Shown: positions 9,757 to 20,724 of the stretch, in pieces
How positions within the stretch are numbered: position 1 is the first letter of the stretch
Layout of the letters: the number at the start of each line of letters is the position of its first letter
Origin: Heliopora coerulea
Lineage: Eukaryota; Cnidaria; Anthozoa; Scleralcyonacea; Helioporidae
DNA: 64,000 nt
Assembly: GCA_030142905.1 (NCBI GenBank)
Contig: JASJOG010000121.1
Location: 549,001-613,000 of the forward strand
Direction: 5' to 3'
The notes under the pieces: generated by a model
Databases searched by the model: none
Seen by the model: the letters and a program-made list of their open reading frames with translations, nothing else
Told to the model about the DNA's origin: nothing
Position numbers and translations under genes: made by a program

Positions 9757-12700
9757 TCAGTAACCCCAAGGATACGTTTTGAAGTTGTTTTCATCGATTG
9801 ATCGTTTGTCAAAAGTGAAAGCAAAGGTTTTTATTGATTTTTCGTGTGTTATTGTTTTGTTTGTTATTTGTTTGAAGTTTTGTTTTCTGTTTGCGAGTGT
9901 TTGGTATATGCTGTTGGCAGAAATGTCCTCTGATTTGTTTGCAATTTCGAACCCCTTTACATGAGTTATTTTGTTTTGAAGGTTTGTGGCGTAGGTGTAA
10001 CTTTTGGAACCTGTTGAACAGAAAGATGTGATGTGCTCATTTTCGGATAATTCTGAAACCATTTCGCCAAGCTTGAAACCTTCATTTATTAGACATTTTC
10101 CATTTTCTGAATAATATATCGAATCGGTGTTGAAGTATAGAATAGAATTGTTGGGTAATTGTCACAGTTTTTTTGAGCAATTCTAATCTTGCAAAACAAG
10201 TGACATGACAAGCTATTGCTAAGGAAGTGAACTTGTTAGGTTTGACATAAGAGGGTTTTGTTTTGCATGTCAAGCACATTGTTCCGGAATCCATTTTGTT
10301 CATGTAAACTGACTTGTATTGCTTGTTGGACAATGCCATCCATAATTCTTCAGCATCTGTCACAAATGAAGTATGGGTTGTGCTGTTTCTTTGGCAGAAT
10401 TTGCCTCATAAAGAGTTAAAAATTAGTTTCATTACCACTCTCATTCCGTTGTTTCTTTCAAAATGTATTTTGGAAGGATCGATTTTGAGGCCAAAGACAT
10501 TTAGGGTGTAATTGACTAGTTCTTCTGTAAGATTGTCTTTGTTTTTTATGTTTTCTGGTATTCCCGAGTACTTTTGTTTTAAAATGTAAAATTTTGCAAT
10601 GAAGTCAGCAAATACGTTTTCTTTTTGGTTGTAGATCAAAAGTTGTGAGACATTTTTAATTTTGTAACCATCTTTGACTGCTTGTCGAAGTTTGCTTATG
10701 CACCACATTACATTTATTGATCTCTGTTGCTCGTCGTGTTTGTAATTTTTGGTTTGTTTTTCCTTTGCACATTGTGTGCAAAGAGGAAAAAGTAGCTTTC
10801 TGTTTATTTTGACTGGAAGTGTCGGAATGAAAAGTTGTTTTGGAGGTAGAACTGTGCATTTTGCAAAACCCATTCCATCTTTGTCGGATGATGCAGTCTT
10901 GCGAGTGTTATTAATTTTTGGAAACAATCTTTTTTTATCTGTCATTGATTTTGGGTGATGAATCGGAAAAGCATATTTGTGTTGAACGAAAGGGTAAAAG
11001 GGATTGAAATCGATGTAAAATATTTTGGCTCCTTTTTTTTGAAAAACGTCTTTGAATAAACAAACTGGAGACGTTTGCTCTCCATAAAGAGCATCGTGCA
11101 TGTCGATCTCAAACGTTGTTGTTAATTGTGACCATTTTTCAAGTTCATTCTTTAGGTTTATTTTCTTTTCTTTCAATTGATTTAAAAAGGTGCATTCTTT
11201 CATAATTATCGGGTTTTGGCACATTTGATCGATGTATTTTACTCTCTGTTCTGTTTCTTTTTGGAGTTGTTGAAATGTTTTTCTGCAAACTGAGTTGAAA
11301 GATCGAGGTTTGAAGCATGTGTCACAACCATGGTAAAAACAGCTATTGAATTCATATGCTGTTCTTTTGATTGGATTGTGACCGTCTAGCGAAAAGCATC
11401 CTATTTTCACTTCTTTTGGATGGTTTTTCTATCTGAAATCTGGAATGTTTTTGCTGAGGTCATGCAACCATAACATGGCTATGTGACTTTGTGGTTTGTT
11501 GTTTCTTGAGAAGTTTGGATAACCTGATGATGATGTTACAGGTAGCATATTCTTTTTGCTGAAGTTTTGGAGAAAAATAATGAGTGACATGGATGATAAG
11601 GTTGTAATTTGTTTGTCAAAGAGGAATTCGATTCCTGTTGCATTTTTGACCATTGAGTTAATTTTCAACAAGCATTTCCTTAAAACGTCTCCATCGTTGG
11701 AACAGTATTTGAAAAGTTCCTGTTCGAAGCAGTAAATGTGTTTTTGTTTTTCAGCATACCATGTTTTGAATTTTTTGCATTCTGTTTCACTCATGTCTAG
11801 ATCGAAAAACGTTTTGGATATCATATTTCCGATATACGAGATGTCGGTGAATTTGTAAGAGTGGAAACCTTTTTCTGCTTCATCTTGCATGCCCAACATG
11901 GCTGTTTTTCAGAGAACATCTGGTGAACAAGATGCTGTCGAGGGCTTGACAGTTTCCCAATTTCATGCTGATGATTTTGTTCCCATTTGTCATGCATTTT
12001 GGATTCAATTCGAAGTCACACACTAATTGTTTGAGCAAAAACAAGGAATCGAACTTGCCGGCATTGTGAGCGAACCATCTGCTTTTGTTGTTTTTTTTTT
12101 TGGATGCTTCTATGAAATAAGATGTGAATTTTTGAATGCATTCATTTCTGGAAAACATATGGTGTATTTCACCACAACATTTTGAAATGGAGGTCGTCAA
12201 GTTGTTGAATTTTTCGTTGAGACATAAATTGCAAAATTTGTGAACTATGCAGTAATAAGAAACGAGAATTCCATTTTGTTCAAGGTCTGTATTTTGTTTT
12301 CAAAAATTGTATACGTAAATCTCGATTTTGTTGTTTTTGAGGAATGGGAACAAAACAATTGTGATCGCAACAGTGATTTTTTTTGTGTCCTTTGTAATTC
12401 CTGAAAGAAAAACGTCTGATTATGGAATTGCAATCATTGCAGTATTTGTATAATTGACAGGTTGACAGTCTGTCCCCTTGTGGTGTTGGGTACTTTTTGT
12501 TATAATGTTCGGATAAGCATGTTTGATAGTAAAAATAAATGTCACAGAGGGAGTATTTGGAACAGGTGTCTCTTGTGGAACGTTTTGATTTGCAAGAAGA
12601 AGAATAACATTTTATGCGAAGAGATTCTGTCAAACAAACGTGATTCAAATTGTCTTTTACAATGCTCATGCATTTTTTGCAAAAATTTGTCTTTCTGCCA

Positions 12701-13140
12701 AACAGATATTTGTCAAGATCTCCTATAATGTTGTAGTGACTGTTGAATTCTCTGATGATGATTGTGTTATTGTTAATTTGGTCGTATGTCATGTCATTGT
12801 TTAGTCATGAATCGAAAATTAAATTTTGTTCCGTTTTCTGATCCTGGAAAATGACGATGTTGAAATCTTTTGGTTTCAAATATGATTGGTAGAATTTGTC
12901 AAAATTTTGGCATTCGTTTCCATGTTCGTCAACTTCTTGTGACATTTCTCGAATCTGATTTAATTTGCTGGCGAATAAATCTGCAAATTTTGTCTGATTT
13001 GCCAAGAATACATTCCCTTGTTCGTGATTTGTCAACATTTTTATGCTTGCTAGGACTGCAACAGTGAAACAATTTTGTTTGGCTTTGACGTTTGTGATTC
13101 CTATGTGATTTATGGTTCTTTTTATGTTTTCGTCTTTCAA
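9757..13140 (-). pseudogene. Protein-primed-type family B DNA polymerase (Polinton PolB), inactive
   Basis: Read from 13140 leftward: an N-terminal domain, Cys-rich finger-like segments near 12300-12750 (CKKCM, CDICF-like), and exonuclease motif II WFAHNAGKFDSLFLL. Exo III YCSNDGDVL follows, then a YHGCDTCF segment typical of this group, palm motif A YIDFNPFYPFV, motif B MKLIFNSL and motif C LYFNTDSIYY. In motif C the first catalytic Asp is Asn (codon 10129-10131), and the Exo I motif is degraded (NF-stop where DFE is expected). The gene is broken into at least six frame segments. The C-terminus is TYPWGY. Length is about 1,100 aa, normal for the family. Confidence 0.85.
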
Positions 13141-13331
13141 AAGTTGTCCTTCCTGATCCTGACAGTTTTGTTTTCTTTGACAGATTTATTCTTACGTCTC
13201 TGAGAGGTTTTGTTTTGGTTTGTTTTTGGTGGTCGAGGTATTACTCTTGATGCCACCATCATTCCTGTCCAGTCTCCTTCAAATAATTTGGAAGCATTGC
13301 TCTGTAAATGATCATTTAGTATTTTGTACAA
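13137..13331 (-). CDS. Small basic protein upstream of PolB
   Basis: This 64-aa frame starts MYKILNDHLQSNASKLFEGD and ends in a Lys/Arg-rich tail. Its stop overlaps the start of PolB by four bases. It may be either a separate peptide or the true N-terminus of PolB reached through a frameshift. A degraded homologue lies at about 44041-44220. The basic tail suggests nucleic-acid contact. Confidence 0.4.
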   Translation of the reverse strand: MYKILNDHLQSNASKLFEGDWTGMMVASRVIPRPPKTNQNKTSQRRKNKSVKENKTVRIRKDNF

Positions 13332-13355
13332 CCGTTTGGTTGTTAAACCATCTTT

Positions 13356-13724
13356 CTAAATGGTTGTGGTCATGAATTCTCTTGTCAGAAATTTGTTGAA
13401 AAAAAGCCTCACATAAGCTGATTTGTTTTTGACTTGTGATTTTGCTTTTTCTATTAATTTGTTGAGAAATCTTTTTAAAGCGTCTTCCAACTTTATGTTT
13501 TCAGGAATGCCTTCGTATTCTTTCATTTTGTCTGGTAGATTAATTCGGTAATTGAATATTTCCAAAACGATTCCTAGTCTTGGCATTGTTTTGGATCCGA
13601 TGTGCCAGATTTCAGCATTTGAAATGGATGCGTTCATTTCTATTTGTTCTTTGTACAGAATGTAACTTACTATTTTTTCCATTTCATCTTTGGAAAACTT
13701 CACTTCTCCCGGTGGTGCGCTCAT
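13356..13724 (-). CDS. Unknown 122-aa protein of the PolB operon
   Basis: The start MSAPPGEVKFSKDEMEKI is at 13724. The element 2 copy begins with an ATGA overlap with the preceding gene, which supports this start. The protein is helical, with YEGIPENIKLEDALKRFLN and YVRLFFNKFLTREF conserved at 44224-44584. No motif is recognised. Its place directly upstream of PolB, in the same orientation, suggests a replication accessory or terminal protein role, but nothing in the sequence shows that. Confidence 0.55.
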   Translation of the reverse strand: MSAPPGEVKFSKDEMEKIVSYILYKEQIEMNASISNAEIWHIGSKTMPRLGIVLEIFNYRINLPDKMKEYEGIPENIKLEDALKRFLNKLIEKAKSQVKNKSAYVRLFFNKFLTREFMTTTI

Positions 13725-13962
13725 TTTCTTTTTTTGATTTTCTTCTTCTCTTCAAATATCTTGCAAGTTGTGTTCCTAATAGAAAGTGACAACTGCAGTG
13801 CAGGGTTGTTTGTTCATGATTAATTTCTTGATCATTGAATTGAAATTTAAGACTTGCACGAATGCCACCTAGTTCATCTTTGTTTTCTGTGTAGATTTGA
13901 TTCTTAGGGATTGTGATTATCTTGCACCAACAAGATGTATCATTGTTCTGACAGACTACCAT
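13684..13962 (-). CDS. Unknown 92-aa protein, first gene of the minus-strand block
   Basis: The start MVVCQNNDTSCWC is at 13962. Conserved residues with element 2 (44581-44817) include TSCWC, IITVPKNQIYTENK and H..CHF.LGT.LARYL. The last residues here run past the element 2 stop because of a frameshift near 13730. Its start codon overlaps that of the divergent plus-strand gene (CATG at 13960-13963). Cys and His residues could bind a metal, but no known finger is recognised. Confidence 0.5.
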   Translation of the reverse strand: MVVCQNNDTSCWCKIITIPKNQIYTENKDELGGIRASLKFQFNDQEINHEQTTLHCSCHFLLGTQLARYLKRRRKSKKENERTTGRSEVFQR

Positions 13963-14278
13963 GGGTCCTAATGCTGTTATTGAAGTCTATAAAAAAGATG
14001 AAAACGATAAAGATGTGTTAGTGGGAACTTTTGACGATGATGATGAATGCTGTCCTTTTGTTCAAGTGCTATTTCAAGAAGCTGTTTATCATTTTGCCAC
14101 GACTGATGGCGATCCTGGTCATATTTTTCAATACAGCATTTGCAAATTGGAGAAGCGAAAAGAAGCATTTTTGATTTCCTATAAAATGGTTTCTCCATTA
14201 ATTATTTTGCACATTAATGCGATAATTGATTTCATAAAAAATCTGACAAATTATTCCGGTGTGAAGGTTTATATTTGA
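13961..14278 (+). CDS. Unknown 105-aa protein, divergent from PolB operon
   Basis: It is open from MGPNAVIEVYKKDENDKDVL to a C-terminus VKVYI and is well conserved with 44816-45136. The central part is DGDPGHIFQYSICKLEKRKEAF. The C-terminal third (LIILHINAIIDFI) is hydrophobic but short for a membrane span. It heads a plus-strand pair with the SET-domain gene 50 bp downstream. Conservation of the full frame in both copies suggests a real gene. No family is recognised. Confidence 0.6.
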   Translation: MGPNAVIEVYKKDENDKDVLVGTFDDDDECCPFVQVLFQEAVYHFATTDGDPGHIFQYSICKLEKRKEAFLISYKMVSPLIILHINAIIDFIKNLTNYSGVKVYI

Positions 14279-14329
14279 GGAGTGTGGGTTAGTATTTTAA
14301 TTATTTTGTGTAGGAAAAAAGTGAACAAA

Positions 14330-14843
14330 ATGGATAGAAATCATTTGCCTCAAGTAATTAGTGTGAGATGCAAATCTATCAAGAAAAAAGGGGGTTGCTG
14401 CAAGAACAGGATGAAAAGGACAAGAAAATGCTGGGTTCGTTTGCAACAGAAAAATAATCTGTGTGTAAAGAAGTCAAACATTCCTAATGCAGGATTTGGT
14501 TTGTTTGCCAGACAAAAAGCTATTAAGAGAGGTGAAAGAATAGGGAAATACACGGGGGGAGGATTAGAAGTCATAAATTACATCAATATTACAGTGAAGG
14601 TAATCTAGCTCCTTATGCTTATTGTGACAGCAATGAAAGGAAAGCTAGATGCATCAATGCTAATTTGAGTATGGATGGTGCTCTCAGATATGCAAATGAT
14701 GCAAGATCTAACAAGAACAACATGATAACGAAAAATATTCCATCAGGAAGATGGTTTCCATCACCAGTGGGTTTGCATTGAAAATAATTGATCTGGGAAA
14801 AGAAATATATTGGAATTATGGAAAATATTATTGGAAGTTGTAA
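14330..14843 (+). pseudogene. SET-domain protein, frameshifted copy
   Basis: The ATG is at 14330. The first part contains NIPNAGFGLFARQKAIKRGE, the SET-I Gly-rich entry, and then frameshifts at the Gly run near 14560. The remaining motifs RCINANLS, ALRYANDAR and GKEIYWNYGKYYW are present in shifted frames up to the stop at 14841. The intact homologue is 45192-45707. An added frame error is near 14780. The protein is expected to be a lysine methyltransferase-like enzyme. Confidence 0.75.
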
Positions 14844-15058
14844 TTGCAACAATTATGAAATAAAGTTGTTTTTTTTTTATTTTCAAAACAGTTGTTACAT
14901 TTGTTATTCTTTAACACACTTATGAAGAAACAAGTAATGATTTCACACACTGATATTCCTAGGTTTTAAGCGAAACAACAATCAGTAAAGAGAACTCATG
15001 AATCTGTGAACTTTGCTGTTCATACAATAATTTTCTTTTCAAGTGTTTTACATATTGA

Positions 15059-15489
15059 TCATATAGTTTCTATAATGAGGATTGTTCCAATGCACACTGC
15101 AAACAAGATAATAGTTGCGGTGCATGTTATTGCTATTGTTATCTCCCATTTTTGCATCGCAGATGGGTTGATGTTCACATTGACCGTTTCTTTGTCCCAT
15201 GCTTTAGTTGAAGTCAGGTCATCACAGGAGCTTTCAGGAGCTTCTATGCATCCGATTTCTACATGTCCCTTGTAATATTTGTTGAGATCATAAGGAGTTT
15301 CAGGTACAAGATCAGGAGGACAATCAGGTTGCAGAACGCAACATAATACTGTTGCATTTATCAACACTTTGTACAAGTTAGTTGAAATCCGTCTTCTGTG
15401 GATTCTTTTCTTGCAAGGATTCCCCAACCGCCACAATTATATGCATTTGTGTAAAGAATGAAGATGGATAAAAGCAAATGCAAAAACAT
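15059..15489 (-). pseudogene. Secreted or membrane-anchored Cys-rich protein
   Basis: The ATG at 15489 is followed by a classic signal peptide, MFLHLLLSIFILYTNA. An ectodomain follows with NCGGWG, then (after a frameshift near 15400) LCCVLQPDCPPDLVPETP and a GCIEAPES motif. A C-terminal hydrophobic span ITIAITCTATIILFAV ends at 15059. The element 2 version (45890-46361) shares the CCxLQPDCPP and GCIEAPE motifs and has an N-glycosylation site (NGS). The layout is that of a type I membrane glycoprotein. No homologue is recognised; an envelope-like or host-interaction role is possible. Confidence 0.6.
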
Positions 15490-15589
15490 TGTTCCTACAA
15501 TAATATGCAACGACAGGTTGTTGAATCTGTTTCATCTGATGTCGATTTTGAGAATGAGTAAGTTGCGGGAATCAATGTATTTTTTGTCT

Positions 15590-15787
15590 TTACGGTAGTA
15601 TAAAGGCGTTGTGATGTTTTGGACAATTGCAAAAACCAAATGTCTGCAATGTATAAAATATAGATAAAGTTGTTTGGATTCTTACCAAGTCTTTCAAATC
15701 GTCTGAGTAATATTTGCAGAAGTCTGCTTCAAATATATCATTGAATGTGCCTGCTCCAAAGATACTGTTTCTGGTTGGAGTTGCCAT
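15590..15787 (-). CDS. Short ORF beside the membrane-protein gene
   Basis: The start MATPTRNSIFGAGTFND is at 15787. The element 2 counterpart (MAIPNTLES..., start about 46436) is shorter and diverges quickly. It may be a small gene or a 5' exon. Support is limited to partial conservation of the first residues. Confidence 0.3.
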   Translation of the reverse strand: MATPTRNSIFGAGTFNDIFEADFCKYYSDDLKDLVRIQTTLSIFYTLQTFGFCNCPKHHNAFILP

Positions 15788-15789
15788 TC

Positions 15790-16012
15790 AATACTTCCTT
15801 TTATGTGGTTGTCTTGAGGGATTATAGCTGTCAAAACCATTTGCATGATTAAATTCACATTCCTTCTGGAATAACAATTTGTCTTGAGGGATTATGGCTG
15901 TTGAAACCGTTCATGTGAGTAGTCTGTAAAGTCCGGGGACCAGCACATTTTTCAACACATTTTAAAAATTGGTCAAAATTTTTCAAAGTGTCGCAGGGAA
16001 ATAAATTCCAAA
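15790..16012. other. Element 1 tail up to the element 3 junction
   Basis: This contains a short internal direct repeat (GTCTTGAGGGATTATGGCTGT-like at about 15819 and 15881). Similarity to the element 2 sequence at 46480-46550 and 47145-47220 ends near 15930. No gene is seen. The junction with the foreign insert lies about 15930, and no target duplication could be found. Confidence 0.4.
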
Positions 16013-16388
16013 CATTCCAAATGTGCTCAATCTCCCTAACAACCAGCCTAACTCGATGTCAACAAAAAAACTAATTTTGGATTTGCCAGTTGTTAGGGAT
16101 ATCTGGAATGTATGGAATTTATCAGAAGTGCTTGCTTGTTGTGTGGGGAAACCCTCAACATCAGGTTTGGGGAATCACCTTTTTCCTAATGACGCTATTT
16201 CCAGCCGCTTGCAGGACTTTGATAACATTACCGGGAATTTCATCAAAATTTTTCAAAGTGTCACAGGGGAATACCCTCAACATTCCATACATGCTCAATC
16301 TCCCTAACAACTTGAACAGCTTGATGTCAACAAAAAAACTATTTTCGGATTTGCCAGTTGTTAGGGATATCTGGAATGTATGGAATGT
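16013..16388. repeat. Two tandem hairpin units, 268 bp apart
   Basis: Copies begin at 16013 and 16281. Each is an inverted repeat of about 30 bp: CATTCCATACATGCTCAATC... is matched by ...GGAATGTATGGAATG, with CCCTAACAAC matched by GTTGTTAGGG and a spacer holding GATGTCAACAAAAAAACTA. The flanks (TTTTTCAAAGTGTC.CAGGG, TCAGGTTTGGGGAAT) are also duplicated. ORFs across it are shadows of the repeat. It looks like a small palindromic or MITE-like element duplicated in tandem. Confidence 0.65.
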
Positions 16389-16487
16389 GGGAAAATCCCT
16401 CAATATCAGGTTTGGGGAATTACCTTATTTTTGACACAATTTTAAGCAATAAACCCATATGCTAAACAGCTTCGCTGATAAATTATT

Positions 16488-19400
16488 TTATGGTTTAAAT
16501 CTGAATATATTCTCATAAGTGCTAATCATTTCATTCATGTAATGTCCATGTGCTAATGTATCTATTTTATTTTCAAGTATTATTCTTTTATCATCTTTTG
16601 CTGACAATGCAATTTTTTCTACACTTTCAGTATACAATTCATGATTTCGATGTCTTAAGTTAATTTTTCTCATTTGTTCTTCTTCACTAAATAAACAATC
16701 TTTATAATTTTGAAATATTATATTTTTTTCAATAACATTTTTTTTTTCACTCCTTTGCATCTTTTTGATTCTTTTTCATCTATTTTATAAGAATATAATT
16801 TTGCTATAAGCCCCACAAATTCTTCTATTTGTTTACCTCCACACTCATCTTTCATCATTCCAATTACTTTTTTGTTTAAACCGGTTTTAATTCCACTTTC
16901 ATGATCTTTTGGATAATCACTTGTGTCAAACATTTTTTCAACATCTGGAGATATATCTTTATAAAAATCTTGAGTGCGGATTTCATACATTAAACTGTCG
17001 GTATCTGTAAATAACAACATAGCATTTTCACCATATTTTGGTTTTATATAATTATAATGAAAATCATACATTAAAGTCTTTGATAAATCCAATATGCTCA
17101 TTCCTAGATATATGGGTTTATGAAGCTTAACTTTTTTCTTATGCATATGCACAGCAATTAAATTTTCAGAAAATATTGTTCTTTTGTTAAAAGTAGTTTT
17201 TGAAAATAATTTTAATGCTTTTTCCTCTCTGTTAACTAATTGTATATCAACTCTGTTTCTAACATTCTCCATTGTTTTCCCAAAAACAGAATTATTCATA
17301 AGTTTGAAAGTCTTTTTCAAAATCATTTTTTTGTGTTTCTTCTCAGTTTTGTGTTTAAATCAATATATTTTTTTCATAAAATCTTCTTCATGAAATTTAA
17401 TACCTTTATCAATTTTTGTACAACAAAGCCCTAATTTTTAATATAATTTCAAGTTATCACTATGTAACACATATTTTTCTTTATTATTCAAATTTGGAAC
17501 GAATTTTTCAACTGCACCAACTTTTAATCTTTCTGGTGCCAGCGGATATTCATTATGTAAATCATGCAACTTTTCAGGATATTCCAAGTCAACTTCTAAT
17601 ATGCATGAGAATTTATCCCAATTTTGCAATTCTCTTTCATTCATCCATTTAAAATCACTAACCCATCCATAAAGATTATTTGCATCTAAATAAACAAGAT
17701 ATACATTCTCTTCTTCAGGATTATAATTTGTCATATATTTATTATTGCTTTTTGTATATCTTTTTGCGATAGTTGAAATTCCCCCTCGAATTCCATTTTC
17801 AATCATAAGGTACATTTGTGGGTCAGATAATAGATCCAATTCAACCCCAGTCATTTTTAACATTGCATCCCAAGCAGGGTCTAATTTATAATTTTCCTTA
17901 CAAACTTTTCTAAAATTTTCAAAAACATCTGACAAAAGTATCACATCAGTTTTTAAATACAAGTCATGATATTCTTTCATATTTTTAATATTAAATTTTT
18001 TCCAAACATTTTGCATATGTTCATAATCCTCCTCTGTTACATTTTTATCATTTAATTTTGAATAAAATTCTTCAATACTATCAAACCAATCATATGGAAA
18101 CACACCTTTTCTAGTTAATAATTCTCTTTCTTCTTCATTTCTGTAAAATGTTTTCAAAATATTTAATTAATTTTTATCTAAATTTTTAACCAAGTTTCCT
18201 AAACTGCTTTGCATAAATTTAAATCTGTCAATAAATCTAATTTGTTTTTTTAAAATTAATAATTTCTTTGATTTTGTACTTTTCACTTCCATCTTCAATA
18301 ATGTTTTCTTTACATCGATTTTTAAATTGTTTTTCTGTAATTATTTTTTAGATTCAAATTTATCAACAATAATTTCTTTTGTAAATGAAATATATTTTTC
18401 TTCCGTATTAGGAATACAATTAATTTCACCCTCTGAAACTCAGAGATTTTTAATAAACAAATGATTGTCATAATTTTGTAAATTATGAAATATAACTGGA
18501 ATAAATTTACGTTTTTTCATTTTTGAATTACAACTACAACAAGCAGCTCCACGATATTTTCCAGTATAATGGCAATGATTGGCAACTTTATCACCAGCTC
18601 GCTGTCCACCAGGACCACTTGTGGCGCTGCTTTGCAGCGGTTCAAATTCTTTAGCACAAGCATAACATTTTTCAGCTCTTTCAAAATCTTCTTTATCATT
18701 TTCTCTGAATATTTTTTTTTTTTTTAAATTTAAATTGTTCATGTATTTTTTTAATATTATTTTCTAAACTTTCTACAAATTTAGCTGAAATGTCAAACAT
18801 GTCAGCTCTGCTGTCATTATGTTTGGTATATTTTACTAATTTTGGTTTAAATAAACTATCATCGAAACATTTTATCAAATAGCAATATCCAGACGGTTCA
18901 TGTTTTTGAAATTGTTTTGTATTATCACCGATATTTTTATCCTCGTATTTTAAATTACATTCAAAATCTGCATAAATTACAAATGGAACATTGTGCATTC
19001 TTTCATAACTTTTAAACTTTAATTTTTCCTGTTTATTAGGATAAACAGTTTTTCCGCATTTATATTTTGAACAGTATTCCAAATGATTTAAGAGTTTTTT
19101 CATTTCTGAAATTTTGCAAACAATAATTGCAAATATGTAATTTTTCTTTATTTTTATTTACTTGACTTGAAAATAATCTACTCATGTTTTTAATTAAGCA
19201 ATAATGTTTATCACCGTTTTCATTAGTTATTAACAATATGTTCACATGTTCTTCGTTCAATTTACTCACCCTCAAAGGAAAAATTTCATGCTTTTTATTT
19301 CCAAATTTACTCTCTTCTTCATTATATCCAATTTTATTATTTTCTTCAGATTTATCAATATCTGAAAATCCACAGGGGAAATTAATTCCTTTAATATTAA

Positions 19401-19890
19401 AACCCTTAGCTTTCATTTTTAAAATTTTTGTGATTCTGTCAGGATTTCTCAAATTTGGATTGGTTTTCAAAATTTCACTTATTGCTACACACCATAATAA
19501 ACATTTTTGATCATCATTCATAGGATTAATAATTGCTTTTTTATCTTTTAAAAATTTTGGAGTAGGAATATAAGATGATGCAAGTAATTGTTGAATTTTA
19601 TTAATGTTAAAAATTATTTTTAAACCTTTAAAAAATTTCCATAAACTTGAATTTTTTAAATATTCTTCAAAACTTAATAAAATTTTATCTCTCACTTTTT
19701 TTCATAAATTTCATTAAAATTGTTTCCATCAAAAATTTCTTCATAATAGCTGTGAAAATGTGCTTTATCTGTTGTTTCTTCTCCAGTTGCGGGATTTGTT
19801 TTTTTTTCATTAAACATACAAGAGTTAATTGTTGTTTTGAACCTGCGGTTCTGAGAGCTTCGATCGATGTGCTTGGATTTTTTTAAAACT
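16488..19890 (-). pseudogene. Family B DNA polymerase of a second lineage (DNA_pol_B_2-like)
   Basis: From right to left: NPATGEETTDKAHFHSYYEE, SYIPTPKFL, QKCLLWCVAISEI, a Cys-His finger HICNYCLQNF, and Exo I VIYADFEC (Asp and Glu present). Then Exo II FHNLQNYDNHLF, Exo III DLYLKTDVILLSD, IENGIRGGIS, motif A VYLDANNLYGW, motif B KLMNNSVFGKTMENV and motif C LLFTDTDSLMYEI with both Asp residues intact (about 16994-17008). Catalytic residues are kept, but frameshifts and stops at about 19690, 19080, 18700, 18430-18160 and 17330-17430 break it. Length is about 1,100 aa. A palindromic insertion lies near 18625. Confidence 0.85.
18625..18639. repeat. Palindrome CGCTGC-TTT-GCAGCG inside PolB
   Basis: Six-base arms flank a 3-base loop, within an in-frame, GC-rich, Gly/Ser/Pro-rich stretch between the FERAEKCYACAKEFE and HCHYTGKYRGA segments of PolB. 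Related polymerases usually pass directly from one to the other. The same core recurs at 22864 and 23361. Confidence 0.55.
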
Positions 19891-19896
19891 TTTCAA

Positions 19897-20223
19897 TTAC
19901 CAATGGCTTAATTTTTCCAATAAGCTCAAAGGATCATGTAAAGACAATCCAGCTTTTTCCAAATCCATTTCATATCTTTTTGTAACATTCAAAGCTTCTT
20001 TATCCAGCTCAAACTTTGGATCAGACATTTGTGGTTTTTCCTGTATTTTGTTAAATATATTTAACACATTTTCTTTTAAATGATTATACCAATTTGTTAT
20101 TTTTTCTGTTCCTTTGTTTACATTATTTCTATATTTATCAAATAAATTAAGTACTTCTTCTTTAGACTTGTTCAATAAATTATTTGCTTTTTCTTTAGAA
20201 CTTTCAATCCAAGTTTTAAGCAA
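19897..20223 (-). CDS. Helical 108-aa protein upstream of PolB
   Basis: The frame opens MLKTWIESSKEKANNLLN and ends LSLLEKLSHW. It is rich in Lys, Glu, Asn and Leu with heptad-like spacing (NLLN, EEVLNLF, ENVLNIFNKI), so coiled coil is likely. It lies immediately upstream of PolB in the same direction. It might be a separate small structural protein or the PolB N-terminus. No family is recognised. Confidence 0.5.
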   Translation of the reverse strand: MLKTWIESSKEKANNLLNKSKEEVLNLFDKYRNNVNKGTEKITNWYNHLKENVLNIFNKIQEKPQMSDPKFELDKEALNVTKRYEMDLEKAGLSLHDPLSLLEKLSHW

Positions 20224-20248
20224 ACTAAATTTAAAAACATTTTTTGTT

Positions 20249-20682
20249 TTAATAAAGGTGTATTAATATTAGGGACATCTGTGTCCAATAAATTTTTTTG
20301 TATTCATTCTTTATTTTTTCTTTAAATGCAATATGATACAAAAAAAAAAAGAGAATAAAAATCATCTGATTTTTATTCTTAACCACACACCAAAGGTCTT
20401 CAATAATTAAATTTAATCTTTTTGGTCTTGGCTTCAAAATAATTTTATAATTTGTATAAATTATTTTTTCGGCTTCATAATCAATATCAAAATCACTAAA
20501 AATACAAAATTTTTCTTCAAAATTAATTGTATATTCATCATGTGGTAATAATTCTCCATCTCCATAAAGTTTGCCAATTTTTTTTTTCTAAAAATATATT
20601 TTAAGTCATCATCATCATAATTTTCATAATTTTCTGGTTTTAAAAATATTTCAACAACTTTTTCTGAGACTACTTGATTCAT
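20249..20682 (-). pseudogene. Unknown protein with acidic N-terminus, frameshifted
   Basis: The start MNQVVSEKVVEIFLKPENY is at 20682, followed by an Asp run. A frameshift at the poly-T run 20581-20588 moves the conserved frame to the one ending at 20249, with FCIFSDFDIDYEAEK-like residues and a C-terminal hydrophobic stretch MIFILFFFLYHIAF. No family is recognised. It has the minus-strand direction and tight packing shared by its neighbours. Confidence 0.4.
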
Positions 20683-20724
20683 TGTTTTTTATTATATACA
20701 AATTTTTCCTTAAGAGCAAAATGC

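Noticed and set aside
16023..16434. ORFs of 80-114 aa over the hairpin repeats
   Set aside because: They exist in several frames and both strands because of the inverted repeats; their peptides repeat the palindrome.
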